From: Bacteroidales bacterium
Lineage (GTDB): Bacteria; Bacteroidota; Bacteroidia; Bacteroidales; UBA3663
Length of the DNA stretch: 29,088 nt
Assembly: GCA_004557315.1 (NCBI GenBank)
Contig: SFEH01000013.1
Span: forward strand, 1-29,088
Reading direction: 5' to 3'
Positions 15,470 through 23,024 of the stretch are shown here, piece after piece. Below the pieces are notes generated by a model, which was not told where the DNA came from, did no database searches, and worked only from the letters and a program-made list of their open reading frames with translations. Both the position numbers and the translations under genes were made by a program. Each line of letters starts with the position of its first letter. The first letter of the stretch is position 1.

Positions 15470-17398
15470 TTATTTGCTCTTGGTCTGGAATGGAGGTGCG
15501 GGCAGTCCAGTCACGCCAAACAGCGAGATCTCTGGGTCATCGTCCCATGCATAGCGCACTACCTTAGGATCGGCAACTTCCTTGCTCGATACCACCACCT
15601 TATTGCCGTCGATATGTGCTTCTGCCCAATGGAACTTGCCATCGGCTCCTGCTATCTTGAAGCCCTTGAGTCCTCCTGCTGGTTCTGGAGCAAGATTGTC
15701 GGTACCTGCCTTGAACGAGATGATAGCCTTGCCGCCTTCGAATGTCACGCTCTCATAGGTCGGACCTGCAAAATTAGGTGACTTGTCGCCAAGATAGAGT
15801 CGGCGCATCTGCAGGGCACAGCGCTGAGCCACTTCTTTCTTGCGCCATGGGTGTATGTCGTGCCACTCTCCCACGTCGATGGTTGTGGCAAGTCCGCAGT
15901 CTGGAATCACATTCTCGGCATTGCGCTGTATGTTGCGGATAACTGTCCATCCGCTGTTATAGTTAGGGTCGTCATGTCGTTGCATATAGTTGGCGAGCTG
16001 CACCACGACCAAAGGGATATTGCCGAAGCACGAACGCCAGTCTTCTGCAAGACCTTTCAGCAAGGCAGCATATTCATGAGCCGTGCGTATATCGGCATTA
16101 CTCTCTCCCTGATTCCAGATGGCACCTGCTATGCTGTAGTTCCTGATAGGGTTGATGTCGAGGTTATAGAGCACCGAGGCGTTCTGGTTGTCGAGTGCAG
16201 GCTTGCCTCCTGTCAGGTCGCCTCGCTTCATCTTGTAGTCGCCTTCGAGCTCTATCCATGGGTCGGTCAGTGGCAGTGCTGGGCTCTCTGGCTTCGATGG
16301 GAAGAAGAGCTTATATGGCTTGCCGCCTTGGAACTTCACCGGGTCGCCATTGGTGCGCAGACGGATGGCAAGGACGTTCTTGCCTGGCTTCAGCACGCCT
16401 GGCATGATTTTGTACTTGCGAGGAGGATACTGATATCCTGTCTCTCCTACTTTCTGTCCGTTGACGAATGTCTCATCCGAGTCGATCAACATTCCGAGTC
16501 GAAGCAATGCCTGACGGCCTACGAGCGAATCTGGCACAACAAACTCCTTGCGGAACCACAGGTGTCCCACCCAAGGCTGACCGTAGATGTCTCCGATGTT
16601 CATGTCATACTGATTGACTGTCTCCCAGTCTGAATCGTCATAGTCGAATGCCATCCAGTTCTCCTTCATGCCGGGGTCATCGCCGGCGCCACGGAACTGC
16701 ATGCGCAGTGCCACATAGTCTTTCTGGTTGACATAGCGTGGTGCTACCTCGAGCATCTTCTCGCGGCTGAGCCATGCCACGATGTTCGAACCGCCCATCG
16801 AAGCATTGATGAAGCCCTGTGGCACACCAGTCTTTTCGTACATATCCTTGCAGAAGAAATAGCCGATAGCCGACCAATGTCCGACCTTTTCAGGCGAGAG
16901 CGACTCCCATCCATACTGATGGGCATTGACCTCTGTCTGAGGCTCGGCTGCCTTCAGCGTGATGTTGCGGTCGAACTGAATGAGATGAATCTTCGGATTA
17001 ACATCAGTCATCACCTCATCAGCATAGATCTCCGACACACGGTCGATATGCACGTCCATATTCGACTGTCCACTACCCAACCACACGTCGCCCACATAGA
17101 TATCCTCGAGCACAATATCGTTGACCGTCATCATATAAGGTCCGCCATGTTTCTTGGTAGGAATAGCCACCATCCAGTTGCCTTCGTCGTCGGCAATGGT
17201 CTTATACTTCTTTTTCAGGAATGTAACAGTCACAGACTCACCCGCATCGGCTGTTCCCCAAATGCGTGCAGTATCGTTGCGCTGAATCACCATTCCGCTC
17301 GAAATGATTTTAGGCAGTTTGACCTCAGCCTTGACCGAATCAGCAGATATAGCCAGCACTCCTGCAAAAGCCAGAAGAGATGTAAATAGTTTTTTCAT
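15470..17398 (-). CDS. sialate O-acetylesterase-like SGNH esterase with inserted beta-sandwich
   Basis: This 642-residue exported esterase is expected to remove O-acetyl groups from glycans. The start at 17396-17398 gives a Sec signal peptide ending near residue 24 (DSVKAE). An N-terminal beta domain occupies about 25-100. The SGNH core begins with the nucleophile Ser112 in LGSGQSNMDV, continues with INASMGGSNIVAW and WNQGESNAD, and ends with DIHPW (His516). Between the two halves of the esterase is a jelly-roll insert (about 240-370; LWFRKEF, GMLIDSDETFVNGQKVGETG) resembling GH2 sugar-binding domains, as in many Bacteroidetes relatives. It is annotated in databases as sialate O-acetylesterase. 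With GH67 and uxuB nearby, acetylated xylan is an equally good or better substrate, but this is inference. It is first in an operon with uxuB. Confidence 0.88.
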   Translation of the reverse strand: MKKLFTSLLAFAGVLAISADSVKAEVKLPKIISSGMVIQRNDTARIWGTADAGESVTVTFLKKKYKTIADDEGNWMVAIPTKKHGGPYMMTVNDIVLEDIYVGDVWLGSGQSNMDVHIDRVSEIYADEVMTDVNPKIHLIQFDRNITLKAAEPQTEVNAHQYGWESLSPEKVGHWSAIGYFFCKDMYEKTGVPQGFINASMGGSNIVAWLSREKMLEVAPRYVNQKDYVALRMQFRGAGDDPGMKENWMAFDYDDSDWETVNQYDMNIGDIYGQPWVGHLWFRKEFVVPDSLVGRQALLRLGMLIDSDETFVNGQKVGETGYQYPPRKYKIMPGVLKPGKNVLAIRLRTNGDPVKFQGGKPYKLFFPSKPESPALPLTDPWIELEGDYKMKRGDLTGGKPALDNQNASVLYNLDINPIRNYSIAGAIWNQGESNADIRTAHEYAALLKGLAEDWRSCFGNIPLVVVQLANYMQRHDDPNYNSGWTVIRNIQRNAENVIPDCGLATTIDVGEWHDIHPWRKKEVAQRCALQMRRLYLGDKSPNFAGPTYESVTFEGGKAIISFKAGTDNLAPEPAGGLKGFKIAGADGKFHWAEAHIDGNKVVVSSKEVADPKVVRYAWDDDPEISLFGVTGLPAPPFQTKSK

Positions 17399-17424
17399 GC
17401 TACCAATGTTTAATAATGTATCCG

Positions 17425-17453
17425 CAAATATAAGCAATTATTCTTATCAACAA
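17425..17453 (-). promoter_or_regulatory. promoter of the acetylesterase-uxuB operon
   Basis: On the minus strand TTG (17453-17451), an 18-nt spacer and TATATTTG (17432-17425) match the Bacteroidetes promoter. The -33 element lies at the end of the T-tract of the upstream terminator. Confidence 0.68.
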
Positions 17454-17485
17454 AAAAAATAGTTTCCCTTTTTGAGAGAAACTAT
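17452..17485 (-). terminator. intrinsic terminator of the C69 peptidase gene
   Basis: On the minus strand the arms ATAGTTTC (17485-17478) and GAAACTAT (17466-17459) form an 8-bp stem, followed at once by a run of eight T residues (17459-17452). It lies about 40 nt after the peptidase stop codon. Confidence 0.82.
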
Positions 17486-17527
17486 CAATTATGGATTAGA
17501 ATATAAAAAAAATGAACTATTTCAGGC

Positions 17528-19156
17528 TTAGAAACCAGACCAGAACTGACGCCAGTAGGTACGATAGAGCTCATCCCACTTCAGTATTGTGGCTCCAACG
17601 AAATCGGCTGTATAGTTGGTGAGAAATGTTTCTGCCTCTTCGTTGCCGTCCTTTTCGAGTATCAACTTGTAAGTCTCTTCGACAAATGGCAGTTCGCGCA
17701 AACCCTTCTTCATGAAGTAGTCGCGTGCAGGCTCGATGGTCTTGCGACAAGTGCCCCAGCGCACTGTGGCGAGCTTGTTGGTCTGTCGGTAATGCCATAG
17801 TGCCGAGTCGTCGCGATAGCGGTGGTTGCCGCACACCTTCAGCACACCAGGAAGGCTGGCTGTGCCGCAGAAGATCGGGAAACGTGGCGACTCACCTGGG
17901 TTGTCGAGGCTCATCCATACCACACCTCCCACAGCATCCGGAAGCCAGTCGCGGAGCTGGATGATGGTCGAGTAGGCGCATTGAGGCACTGCCACCGTGC
18001 GTGTCCACTTCATCTTTTCGTCGCCCAGTGCAGCATAGAGCGCTATCTCGTCCGAACGCATCCACGGATTGGCCACTGGCGAGACGATAGTGTCCATCTC
18101 ACCTGTCTTGCGGTTGCGCTGTGCCACCTTGAGACGTCCACTGAGATCCTTCTCCGTACCTTCGTAGTATGAGCCGAGCAGGCGTGCCACCTCCTCTACC
18201 GTGACGAGTTTCTCTGGCTTGACGCCAAGTGGCATCTCCTCCATGTCTTCGGTCAGTCCAAGGCTTGGCGCGAGCGATGTGTAGATGAAGAACTCGCGCG
18301 TGCTATAGTTCTTCCAGTCACCGCTGTAGTTCGGTCCACCGTATGCCTTCCAGAACTTGAATGGCTCCTTGCCGTCCCACAATCCGAGTTTCTTGGCAAC
18401 ATCAAACACGTTGTCCGATGCCATATAGTTGTTCTTGTCCTTCAGGTTGAGTGTCGAGATGCGTGTAATATTGGCAGAAACTGCCACCTCATCGTCCTGG
18501 ATTCGCTGAGCAGCCCATACTCCTCCTATCTTGTCAGGTCCTTCACCGAAGATCTCGAATATCCACACCTCCTTGGTATCGGCAATGGTGAGACATTCGC
18601 CACTGTCACCATATCCATACTGCTTCACAAGTTCGCCCATGAGCTTGATAGCCTCGCGTGCAGTGGTGCATCGTTCGAGAGCCACGCGCTGCAGTTCTTC
18701 GATCATGAACATTCCATTCTTGTTGCGCAGGGTGTCGCGTCCGGAGATAGTGGTCTCGCCCATGCCGAGCTGTTTCTCGTTGAGGCAAGGGTAGGAAGTG
18801 TCGAGCAGGCGGTAAGTATGGCTCACCTGAGGTATCTGGCCCTTCACCACGACCTTCGACATGTCCTCGACCCATTCGGTATGCATGCGTCCGTCGTAGA
18901 TGTTCTCCATCTCGCCCTCCTTGTAGTCGGCAGCAGGGCGCACAGTCATCCATGTGCGATACCAGCTGTCGCAGGTGTGGCTCGTGATGACCGAACCGTC
19001 GGCCGAAGCTTTCTTGCCTACCATGATACTGGTGCATGACAACGGATCACGCTGAGTGCGATCGGCCTCGTCTGTGTAATAGTCCTGTGCATTAGCTGTG
19101 GCAAAGCATGAGCAGCCTAAGGCAAGGACTAAAAGAAATTTTGTCAGTTTGTTCAT
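17528..19156 (-). CDS. C69 family dipeptidase (PepD-like), exported
   Basis: This 542-residue N-terminal-nucleophile hydrolase of peptidase family C69 releases dipeptides or amino acids. The start at 19154-19156 gives a Sec signal peptide with cleavage near ANAQ (residue 24). A short propeptide then precedes Cys41 in DPLSCTSIMVGKKASADGS. This is the classic autoprocessing site, after which Cys41 becomes the N-terminal nucleophile. Other family blocks are TSHTCDSWYRTW, GYGDSGECLTIADTKEVWIFE and VAVSANITRIS. Length suits the longer Bacteroidetes secreted form rather than the cytoplasmic Lactobacillus form. It lies 124 nt downstream of the FKBP gene, past a hairpin, and no good promoter match was found in that gap. 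It ends with its own terminator. Confidence 0.92.
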   Translation of the reverse strand: MNKLTKFLLVLALGCSCFATANAQDYYTDEADRTQRDPLSCTSIMVGKKASADGSVITSHTCDSWYRTWMTVRPAADYKEGEMENIYDGRMHTEWVEDMSKVVVKGQIPQVSHTYRLLDTSYPCLNEKQLGMGETTISGRDTLRNKNGMFMIEELQRVALERCTTAREAIKLMGELVKQYGYGDSGECLTIADTKEVWIFEIFGEGPDKIGGVWAAQRIQDDEVAVSANITRISTLNLKDKNNYMASDNVFDVAKKLGLWDGKEPFKFWKAYGGPNYSGDWKNYSTREFFIYTSLAPSLGLTEDMEEMPLGVKPEKLVTVEEVARLLGSYYEGTEKDLSGRLKVAQRNRKTGEMDTIVSPVANPWMRSDEIALYAALGDEKMKWTRTVAVPQCAYSTIIQLRDWLPDAVGGVVWMSLDNPGESPRFPIFCGTASLPGVLKVCGNHRYRDDSALWHYRQTNKLATVRWGTCRKTIEPARDYFMKKGLRELPFVEETYKLILEKDGNEEAETFLTNYTADFVGATILKWDELYRTYWRQFWSGF

Positions 19157-19225
19157 TGTATTACGTTTTTTGAATTGTGTCGCAACGTTGTCAATAAGTA
19201 TCTCCTCATTATTCATATATAGTAA

Positions 19226-19255
19226 GACTCATGCCCCGACAAGAGAGCATGAGTC
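19226..19255 (-). terminator. stem-loop after the FKBP gene
   Basis: A perfect 9-bp stem pairs GACTCATGC (19226-19234) with GCATGAGTC (19247-19255) around a 12-nt loop. On the minus strand it lies 25 nt after the FKBP stop codon and is followed by an AT-rich but T-poor stretch, so termination may be partial. Confidence 0.6.
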
Positions 19256-19280
19256 GCACCATTGCAAATTGAAGCAATTC

Positions 19281-19955
19281 CTAAATTCCTGAGCCTTCAG
19301 GTACTGGGCCACCAAGCTTGGTAATATCGACGAGTTCCATGCGGAAATAGAGATTTGAATATGGGTCGATGGTCGAATTTCCTGCCTGACCATAGGCGAG
19401 GTACCAAGGAATAGCCACGAGCCAGTTGTCTCCAATGTGCATGTGCTGAAGTATTTCTGCCCAGCCCACTATTACGCTTGCACATGTGAAGTCCTCGAAG
19501 AAGGTGACCTGCTGAGACTCCAATGTGTCGGCTTTATTCTCACTATCGAAGAAGATCTTGTCCATTATCTCCGGATTGTTGAACGAAGCCTCGTCGGCAG
19601 GGAGTTTCGACATTACCGACTTCGGGTCGTACAACGTATAGTGCATCTTCAGCGTGCTTGTATAATAAGGTGTGTACCACTTGTTGATGGCTCGCAGGCT
19701 ATCTTCATTGGCAGGGGTAATCACACGATACAGGCATCGGAAAGAGAGGGGTTCGGCCTGCGAGACAATAGTATCTGTAAAATAGGCGTTCTGACCCAGT
19801 CTCTTCTGATAGTCATGCATTCGCAACATCACATCGTTGTTCTGGTTCTTCCACTCGTAGTAGTCAGAATAATCGACGGTGTCGTCCTCGTTGCATGCGA
19901 TGAAGCCTAAGATCACCACAAACAAGGATAAAAGGGAAAGAAGACTCTTCTTCAT
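19281..19955 (-). CDS. FKBP-type peptidyl-prolyl isomerase lipoprotein
   Basis: This 224-residue predicted lipoprotein has the signal MKKSLLSLLSLFVVILGFIA followed by Cys21. The residues after Cys are N-E-D-D, an acidic patch like the lipoprotein export signal described for surface lipoproteins in Bacteroidetes. The C-terminal half is a divergent FKBP domain: LKMHYTLYDP, then FFDSENKAD, SVIVGWAEILQHMHIGDNW, IPWYLAYGQAGN and LYFRMELVDI. The signature Val-Ile, Trp, Tyr and Phe residues of the active-site pocket are retained. About 25 extra residues lie between the HYT strand and the FDS turn. It is 19 nt downstream of the glycyl-tRNA synthetase gene and almost certainly co-transcribed. It would assist folding of exported proteins; clients are unknown. 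Confidence 0.87.
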   Translation of the reverse strand: MKKSLLSLLSLFVVILGFIACNEDDTVDYSDYYEWKNQNNDVMLRMHDYQKRLGQNAYFTDTIVSQAEPLSFRCLYRVITPANEDSLRAINKWYTPYYTSTLKMHYTLYDPKSVMSKLPADEASFNNPEIMDKIFFDSENKADTLESQQVTFFEDFTCASVIVGWAEILQHMHIGDNWLVAIPWYLAYGQAGNSTIDPYSNLYFRMELVDITKLGGPVPEGSGI

Positions 19956-19974
19956 TTATTATTGTTTCAAGTTA

Positions 19975-21537
19975 TTAATCGTTCTCAATCTTGCGAAGCA
20001 ATGATGAGATGTTCACGCTGTCACCGATAATCTTGTGAAGGTCGGCAATGGCAACACGCTCCTGTTCCATAGTGTCGCGGAAGCGGAGTGTCACTGTATT
20101 GTCTTCGAGAGTCTGGTGATCGACTGTCACGCAGTAAGGTGTACCGATGGCATCCTGACGGCGGTAGCGCTTACCGATCGAGTCTTTTGCCTCAATCTGG
20201 CAGTTGTAGTCGTAGCGGAGCTCCTTAAGGATCTCTTCAGCCTTCTCTGGCAGACCATCCTTGTTGACAAGCGGAAGGATAGCGACCTTGATTGGTGCAA
20301 GTGCAGGTGGCAGACACAATACCACACGTGTCTCGCCCTTTTCGTTGACCACTTCTTCCTTGTAAGATGCAGCCATGACGCTGAGGAACATACGATCGAC
20401 ACCGATTGAAGTCTCAATGACGTATGGTACATAGCTTTCGTTGGTTTCCGGATCGAAGTACTCGATCTTCTTGCCCGAGAACTTAGCGTGCTGGCTAAGG
20501 TCGAAGTTGGTTCGCGAGTGGATACCCTCAACCTCCTTGAAGCCGAATGGCATGTTGAACTCAATGTCGGTAGCTGCATTGGCATAGTGAGCGAGCTTGT
20601 CGTGATCGTGGAAACGATACATGTTGTCACCAAAGCCAAGAGCCTTGTGCCAAGCCAAGCGTGTCTGCTTCCACTTTGCAAACCAGTCGAGTTCTGTGCC
20701 AGGCTTGATGAAGAACTGCATCTCCATCTGCTCGAACTCGCGCATACGGAAGATGAACTGACGAGCCACAATCTCGTTACGGAATGCCTTACCAATCTGT
20801 GCGATACCGAATGGCAGCTTCATACGGCCAGTCTTCTGCACGTTGAGGTAGTTGACAAAGATACCCTGTGCTGTCTCTGGACGGAGATAAATCTTCATTG
20901 CGCCGTCAGCAGTCGAACCCATCTCTGTTGAGAACATGAGGTTAAACTGACGCACATCAGTCCAATTGCGAGTACCGCTGATTGGGTCAACAATCTCTTC
21001 GTCAATGATGATCTGTTTCAATCCGTCGAGGTCAATGCCTTCTGGAGCGTTCATCACCTCCTGGAAACGGTGGTGAAGAGCATCACGCTTCTCGATAAGT
21101 TCGAGCACCTTTGGAGAAGTAGCACGATACTGCTCCTCGTTGAACGAATCCTTGAAACGCTTGCGAGCCTTCTCAACCTCCTTCTCCACCTTCTCGTCAT
21201 ACTTGGCGATCTGGTCTTCGATGAGTACGTCAGCACGATAGCGCTTCTTTGAGTCTTTGTTGTCAATCAATGGGTCATTGAATGCATCAACGTGACCTGA
21301 AGCCTTCCAAGTAGTAGGGTGCATGAAGATTGCAGCATCGATACCAACGATATTCTCGTGGAGCTTGGTCATTGCAGCCCACCAGTACTGCTTGATATTA
21401 TTCTTCAACTCGACACCGTTCTGACCATAGTCATAGACTGCGCCAAGACCATCATAAATTTCGCTTGAAGGGAAAACAAAGCCGTATTCCTTACAGTGAG
21501 AAACGAGCTTCTTAAATACATCTTCCTGAGTTGCCAT
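19975..21537 (-). CDS. glyS: glycyl-tRNA synthetase, alpha2 (eukaryote-like) type
   Basis: This 520-residue class II aminoacyl-tRNA synthetase charges tRNA-Gly in the cytoplasm. The start at 21535-21537 gives MATQEDVFKKLVSHCKEYGF, the usual N-terminus; a longer in-frame start would cover the promoter and leader. Motif 1 follows YDGLGAVYDYGQNGVELKNN (about 28-47), motif 2 is FRNEIVARQFIFRMREFEQ (252-270) and motif 3 is IETSIGVDRMFL with Arg382. An insertion at about 100-165 is coiled-coil-like. The anticodon-binding domain covers about 420-515. It is the single-chain alpha2 form rather than the bacterial alpha2beta2 form. It heads an operon with the FKBP lipoprotein. Confidence 0.97.
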   Translation of the reverse strand: MATQEDVFKKLVSHCKEYGFVFPSSEIYDGLGAVYDYGQNGVELKNNIKQYWWAAMTKLHENIVGIDAAIFMHPTTWKASGHVDAFNDPLIDNKDSKKRYRADVLIEDQIAKYDEKVEKEVEKARKRFKDSFNEEQYRATSPKVLELIEKRDALHHRFQEVMNAPEGIDLDGLKQIIIDEEIVDPISGTRNWTDVRQFNLMFSTEMGSTADGAMKIYLRPETAQGIFVNYLNVQKTGRMKLPFGIAQIGKAFRNEIVARQFIFRMREFEQMEMQFFIKPGTELDWFAKWKQTRLAWHKALGFGDNMYRFHDHDKLAHYANAATDIEFNMPFGFKEVEGIHSRTNFDLSQHAKFSGKKIEYFDPETNESYVPYVIETSIGVDRMFLSVMAASYKEEVVNEKGETRVVLCLPPALAPIKVAILPLVNKDGLPEKAEEILKELRYDYNCQIEAKDSIGKRYRRQDAIGTPYCVTVDHQTLEDNTVTLRFRDTMEQERVAIADLHKIIGDSVNISSLLRKIEND

Positions 21538-21573
21538 AACTGTTATTATAATTTTTATTATAAATTCGAGGTG

Positions 21574-21581
21574 CAAAGATA
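21574..21581 (-). promoter_or_regulatory. -7 promoter element of glyS
   Basis: The minus strand reads TATCTTTG, matching the -7 consensus, 36 nt upstream of the glyS start codon. The -33 region lacks a clear TTG. Confidence 0.6.
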
Positions 21582-21654
21582 ACATATTTCTTTGAAAATA
21601 AGGTCATTTTTCGCATTTATTATGTTTTTTACACTTTTATTTCGTGAAATTTGA

Positions 21655-21662
21655 TAACTTTG
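21655..21662 (+). promoter_or_regulatory. -7 promoter element of the TatD-like gene (leaderless arrangement)
   Basis: TAACTTTG matches the -7 consensus and ends only 4 nt before the ATG at 21667. The first TAA of the box is also an in-frame stop for the gene, so translation cannot start upstream of it. No TTG is seen at the usual -33 distance. Confidence 0.6.
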
Positions 21663-21666
21663 CTGT

Positions 21667-22263
21667 ATGATATTCGAGACATTAAGGCAATTTGACGACA
21701 TTCACACTCATGTCATGGGCAACCCTCGTGCCGTCTGCTCGCTCCCTCCCGAGGAGGCGATCATCCTCTCGCGCACCTGCCAGAATCAGTCCTTTTCCAT
21801 CATGCTCCATCCATGGCACATCTGCCAGCACCCCCGTCATGACCTATTCAGCCAGTTTGCCGAAGCCGTCAGCGCCTGCTCATCCGACGAGCGCTTTGTA
21901 GCCATCGGCGAATGTGGCCTTGACAGCGAGTGCGACACACCTCTCTCCGACCAGATAGTCTGTTTCGAGCAAGCCCTGCTCATTGCCCGTCAATACCGCA
22001 AGCCCGTCATTCTCCATATCGTCAGGATGTGGGACCAGCTGCTGCTCTCCACACGGCGTGTTTTCGGCCAAGGAGGAGCAGCCACTGCCGATGCCGAGGG
22101 TTGCCGTCTCATCGTCCACGGCTACAGAAAGAACCTCGCCTTGGCACAGCAGCTTGTCGCTCAAGGCTATTATCTCTCACTTGGCAGCAAGTTCAATCCA
22201 GCAGTCCTGACAGGCATTGCCCCCGAGAAAATCTACCGCGAAACCGACGAAACTGCCAAGTGA
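21667..22263 (+). CDS. TatD-family metal-dependent hydrolase, short C-terminus
   Basis: This 198-residue protein belongs to the TatD-like amidohydrolases (DNase or related phosphoesterase). All expected metal ligands are visible: His13 and His15 (DIHTH), Glu82 (IGECGLD), His117 (ILHIVR), His151 (IVHGYRKN) and Asp194 (RETDE). The start is fixed: an in-frame stop lies at 21655-21657, and ATG 21667 is the only ATG before the DIHTH motif. Typical family members have 220-260 residues. Here the chain stops four residues after the last metal ligand, so the final helix is missing. A Gly/Ala-rich insert (about 134-145) precedes the IVHG strand. Whether it is active cannot be told. It stands alone between glyS and rplS. 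Confidence 0.82.
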   Translation: MIFETLRQFDDIHTHVMGNPRAVCSLPPEEAIILSRTCQNQSFSIMLHPWHICQHPRHDLFSQFAEAVSACSSDERFVAIGECGLDSECDTPLSDQIVCFEQALLIARQYRKPVILHIVRMWDQLLLSTRRVFGQGGAATADAEGCRLIVHGYRKNLALAQQLVAQGYYLSLGSKFNPAVLTGIAPEKIYRETDETAK

Positions 22264-22327
22264 AGCCATCTTTCGGACAAAAAAGAGCGAAAAACAGTGA
22301 ATTCAACAAAGAATTTTGGCAAAAAAC

Positions 22328-22358
22328 TTGCTGACAACCAATATTTCCACTAACTTTG
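22328..22358 (+). promoter_or_regulatory. promoter of rplS
   Basis: TTG at 22328-22330, a 20-nt spacer and TAACTTTG at 22351-22358 make a full Bacteroidetes promoter. Transcription from about 22362 would give a leader of about 160 nt ahead of rplS. Confidence 0.75.
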
Positions 22359-22361
22359 CAC

Positions 22362-22520
22362 CCGCTTTTGGCCAAACTTTCGGCTTTGCAGGCTCAATGC
22401 TGCAACGCTGGGCGAAAGCACCAAACGATGAGGTCGCCTCTAATAGGGAACGCTACCTATGAATGCGACATCGTCATTTTTTTAACTTCAAACTATCACA
22501 TTTTAAACAAATTTGTTATT
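22362..22520 (+). promoter_or_regulatory. structured rplS leader with terminator-like element, candidate ribosomal-protein autoregulation site
   Basis: Three helices can be drawn. The first pairs CTTTCG (22377-22382) with CGAAAG (22413-22418) and encloses a second hairpin, TTGCAG (22386-22391) with CTGCAA (22400-22405). The third is a long stem: ACGATG (22425-22430) with CATCGT (22469-22474), TCGC (22434-22437) with GCGA (22465-22468), and ATAGG (22443-22447) with CCTAT (22456-22460). It is followed by CA and seven T residues (22477-22483). A hairpin plus T-run between a promoter and rplS suggests attenuation. Many bacteria regulate L19 through its leader; I cannot assign this one to a described class. 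Confidence 0.6.
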
Positions 22521-22877
22521 ATGGCAGATTTAATGAAGATCGCAGAAGAGGCATTTGCAACTGGCAAGGAGCTTCCTGCATTCCAGAGCGGTGATACAAT
22601 CACAGTTTCTTACAAGATCAAGGAAGGAAACAAGGAGCGTATCCAGCAGTACCGAGGCGTAGTTATCCGTATTTCGGGTCACGGTACAAAGAAGCGTTTC
22701 ACTGTACGCAAGATGTCTGACGGCGTAGGTGTAGAGCGTATTTTCCCTATCGAGTCTCCATTCATTGAGAAGATCGAGGTCAACAAGTTCGGTAAGGTTC
22801 GCCGCGCTAAGCTTTATTACCTCCGTAACCTCACTGGTAAGGCAGCTCGTATTCGCGACCGTAAGGTTAAGGCGTAA
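22521..22877 (+). CDS. rplS: 50S ribosomal protein L19
   Basis: This 118-residue ribosomal protein sits at the 30S-50S interface. The start at 22521 gives MADLMKIAEEAFATGKELPA, followed by the conserved FQSGDTITVSYKIKEGNKER, QYRGVVIRISG, FTVRKMSDGVGVERIFPIES and a basic C-terminus, AKLYYLRNLTGKAARIRDR. An upstream in-frame ATG (22356) would lie inside the promoter and leader and adds unrelated residues. It is transcribed alone from its own promoter through a structured leader and is closed by a strong terminator 32 nt after the stop codon. It is not in the rpsP-rimM-trmD operon found in many other bacteria. Confidence 0.98.
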   Translation: MADLMKIAEEAFATGKELPAFQSGDTITVSYKIKEGNKERIQQYRGVVIRISGHGTKKRFTVRKMSDGVGVERIFPIESPFIEKIEVNKFGKVRRAKLYYLRNLTGKAARIRDRKVKA

Positions 22878-22909
22878 TTCCGCTGAGAATTTACAACCAA
22901 ACATTACAT

Positions 22910-22944
22910 CGGTAGTACTTCATCATGAAGTGCTGCCGTTTTTT
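22910..22944 (+). terminator. intrinsic terminator of rplS
   Basis: A 13-bp stem (22910-22922 with 22926-22938, including two G-T pairs) with a 3-nt loop is followed by six T residues (22939-22944). Confidence 0.95.
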
Positions 22945-22956
22945 GTTATATTTACT

Positions 22957-22986
22957 TTGCAAAATAAAATAATTTGCATATATTTG
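22957..22986 (+). promoter_or_regulatory. promoter of the 7TM-HD / GH92 operon
   Basis: TTG at 22957-22959, a 19-nt spacer and TATATTTG at 22979-22986 match the Bacteroidetes promoter. The leader to the start codon at 23025 is about 35 nt. Confidence 0.75.
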
Positions 22987-23024
22987 CCCAGCCAATTCAT
23001 TGCTAACAGCTAATTGAATCTACT

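Noticed and set aside
15851..16633. A 260-codon plus-strand frame opposite the acetylesterase gene
   Set aside because: It is antisense to a gene with complete SGNH motifs and has no recognisable domain.
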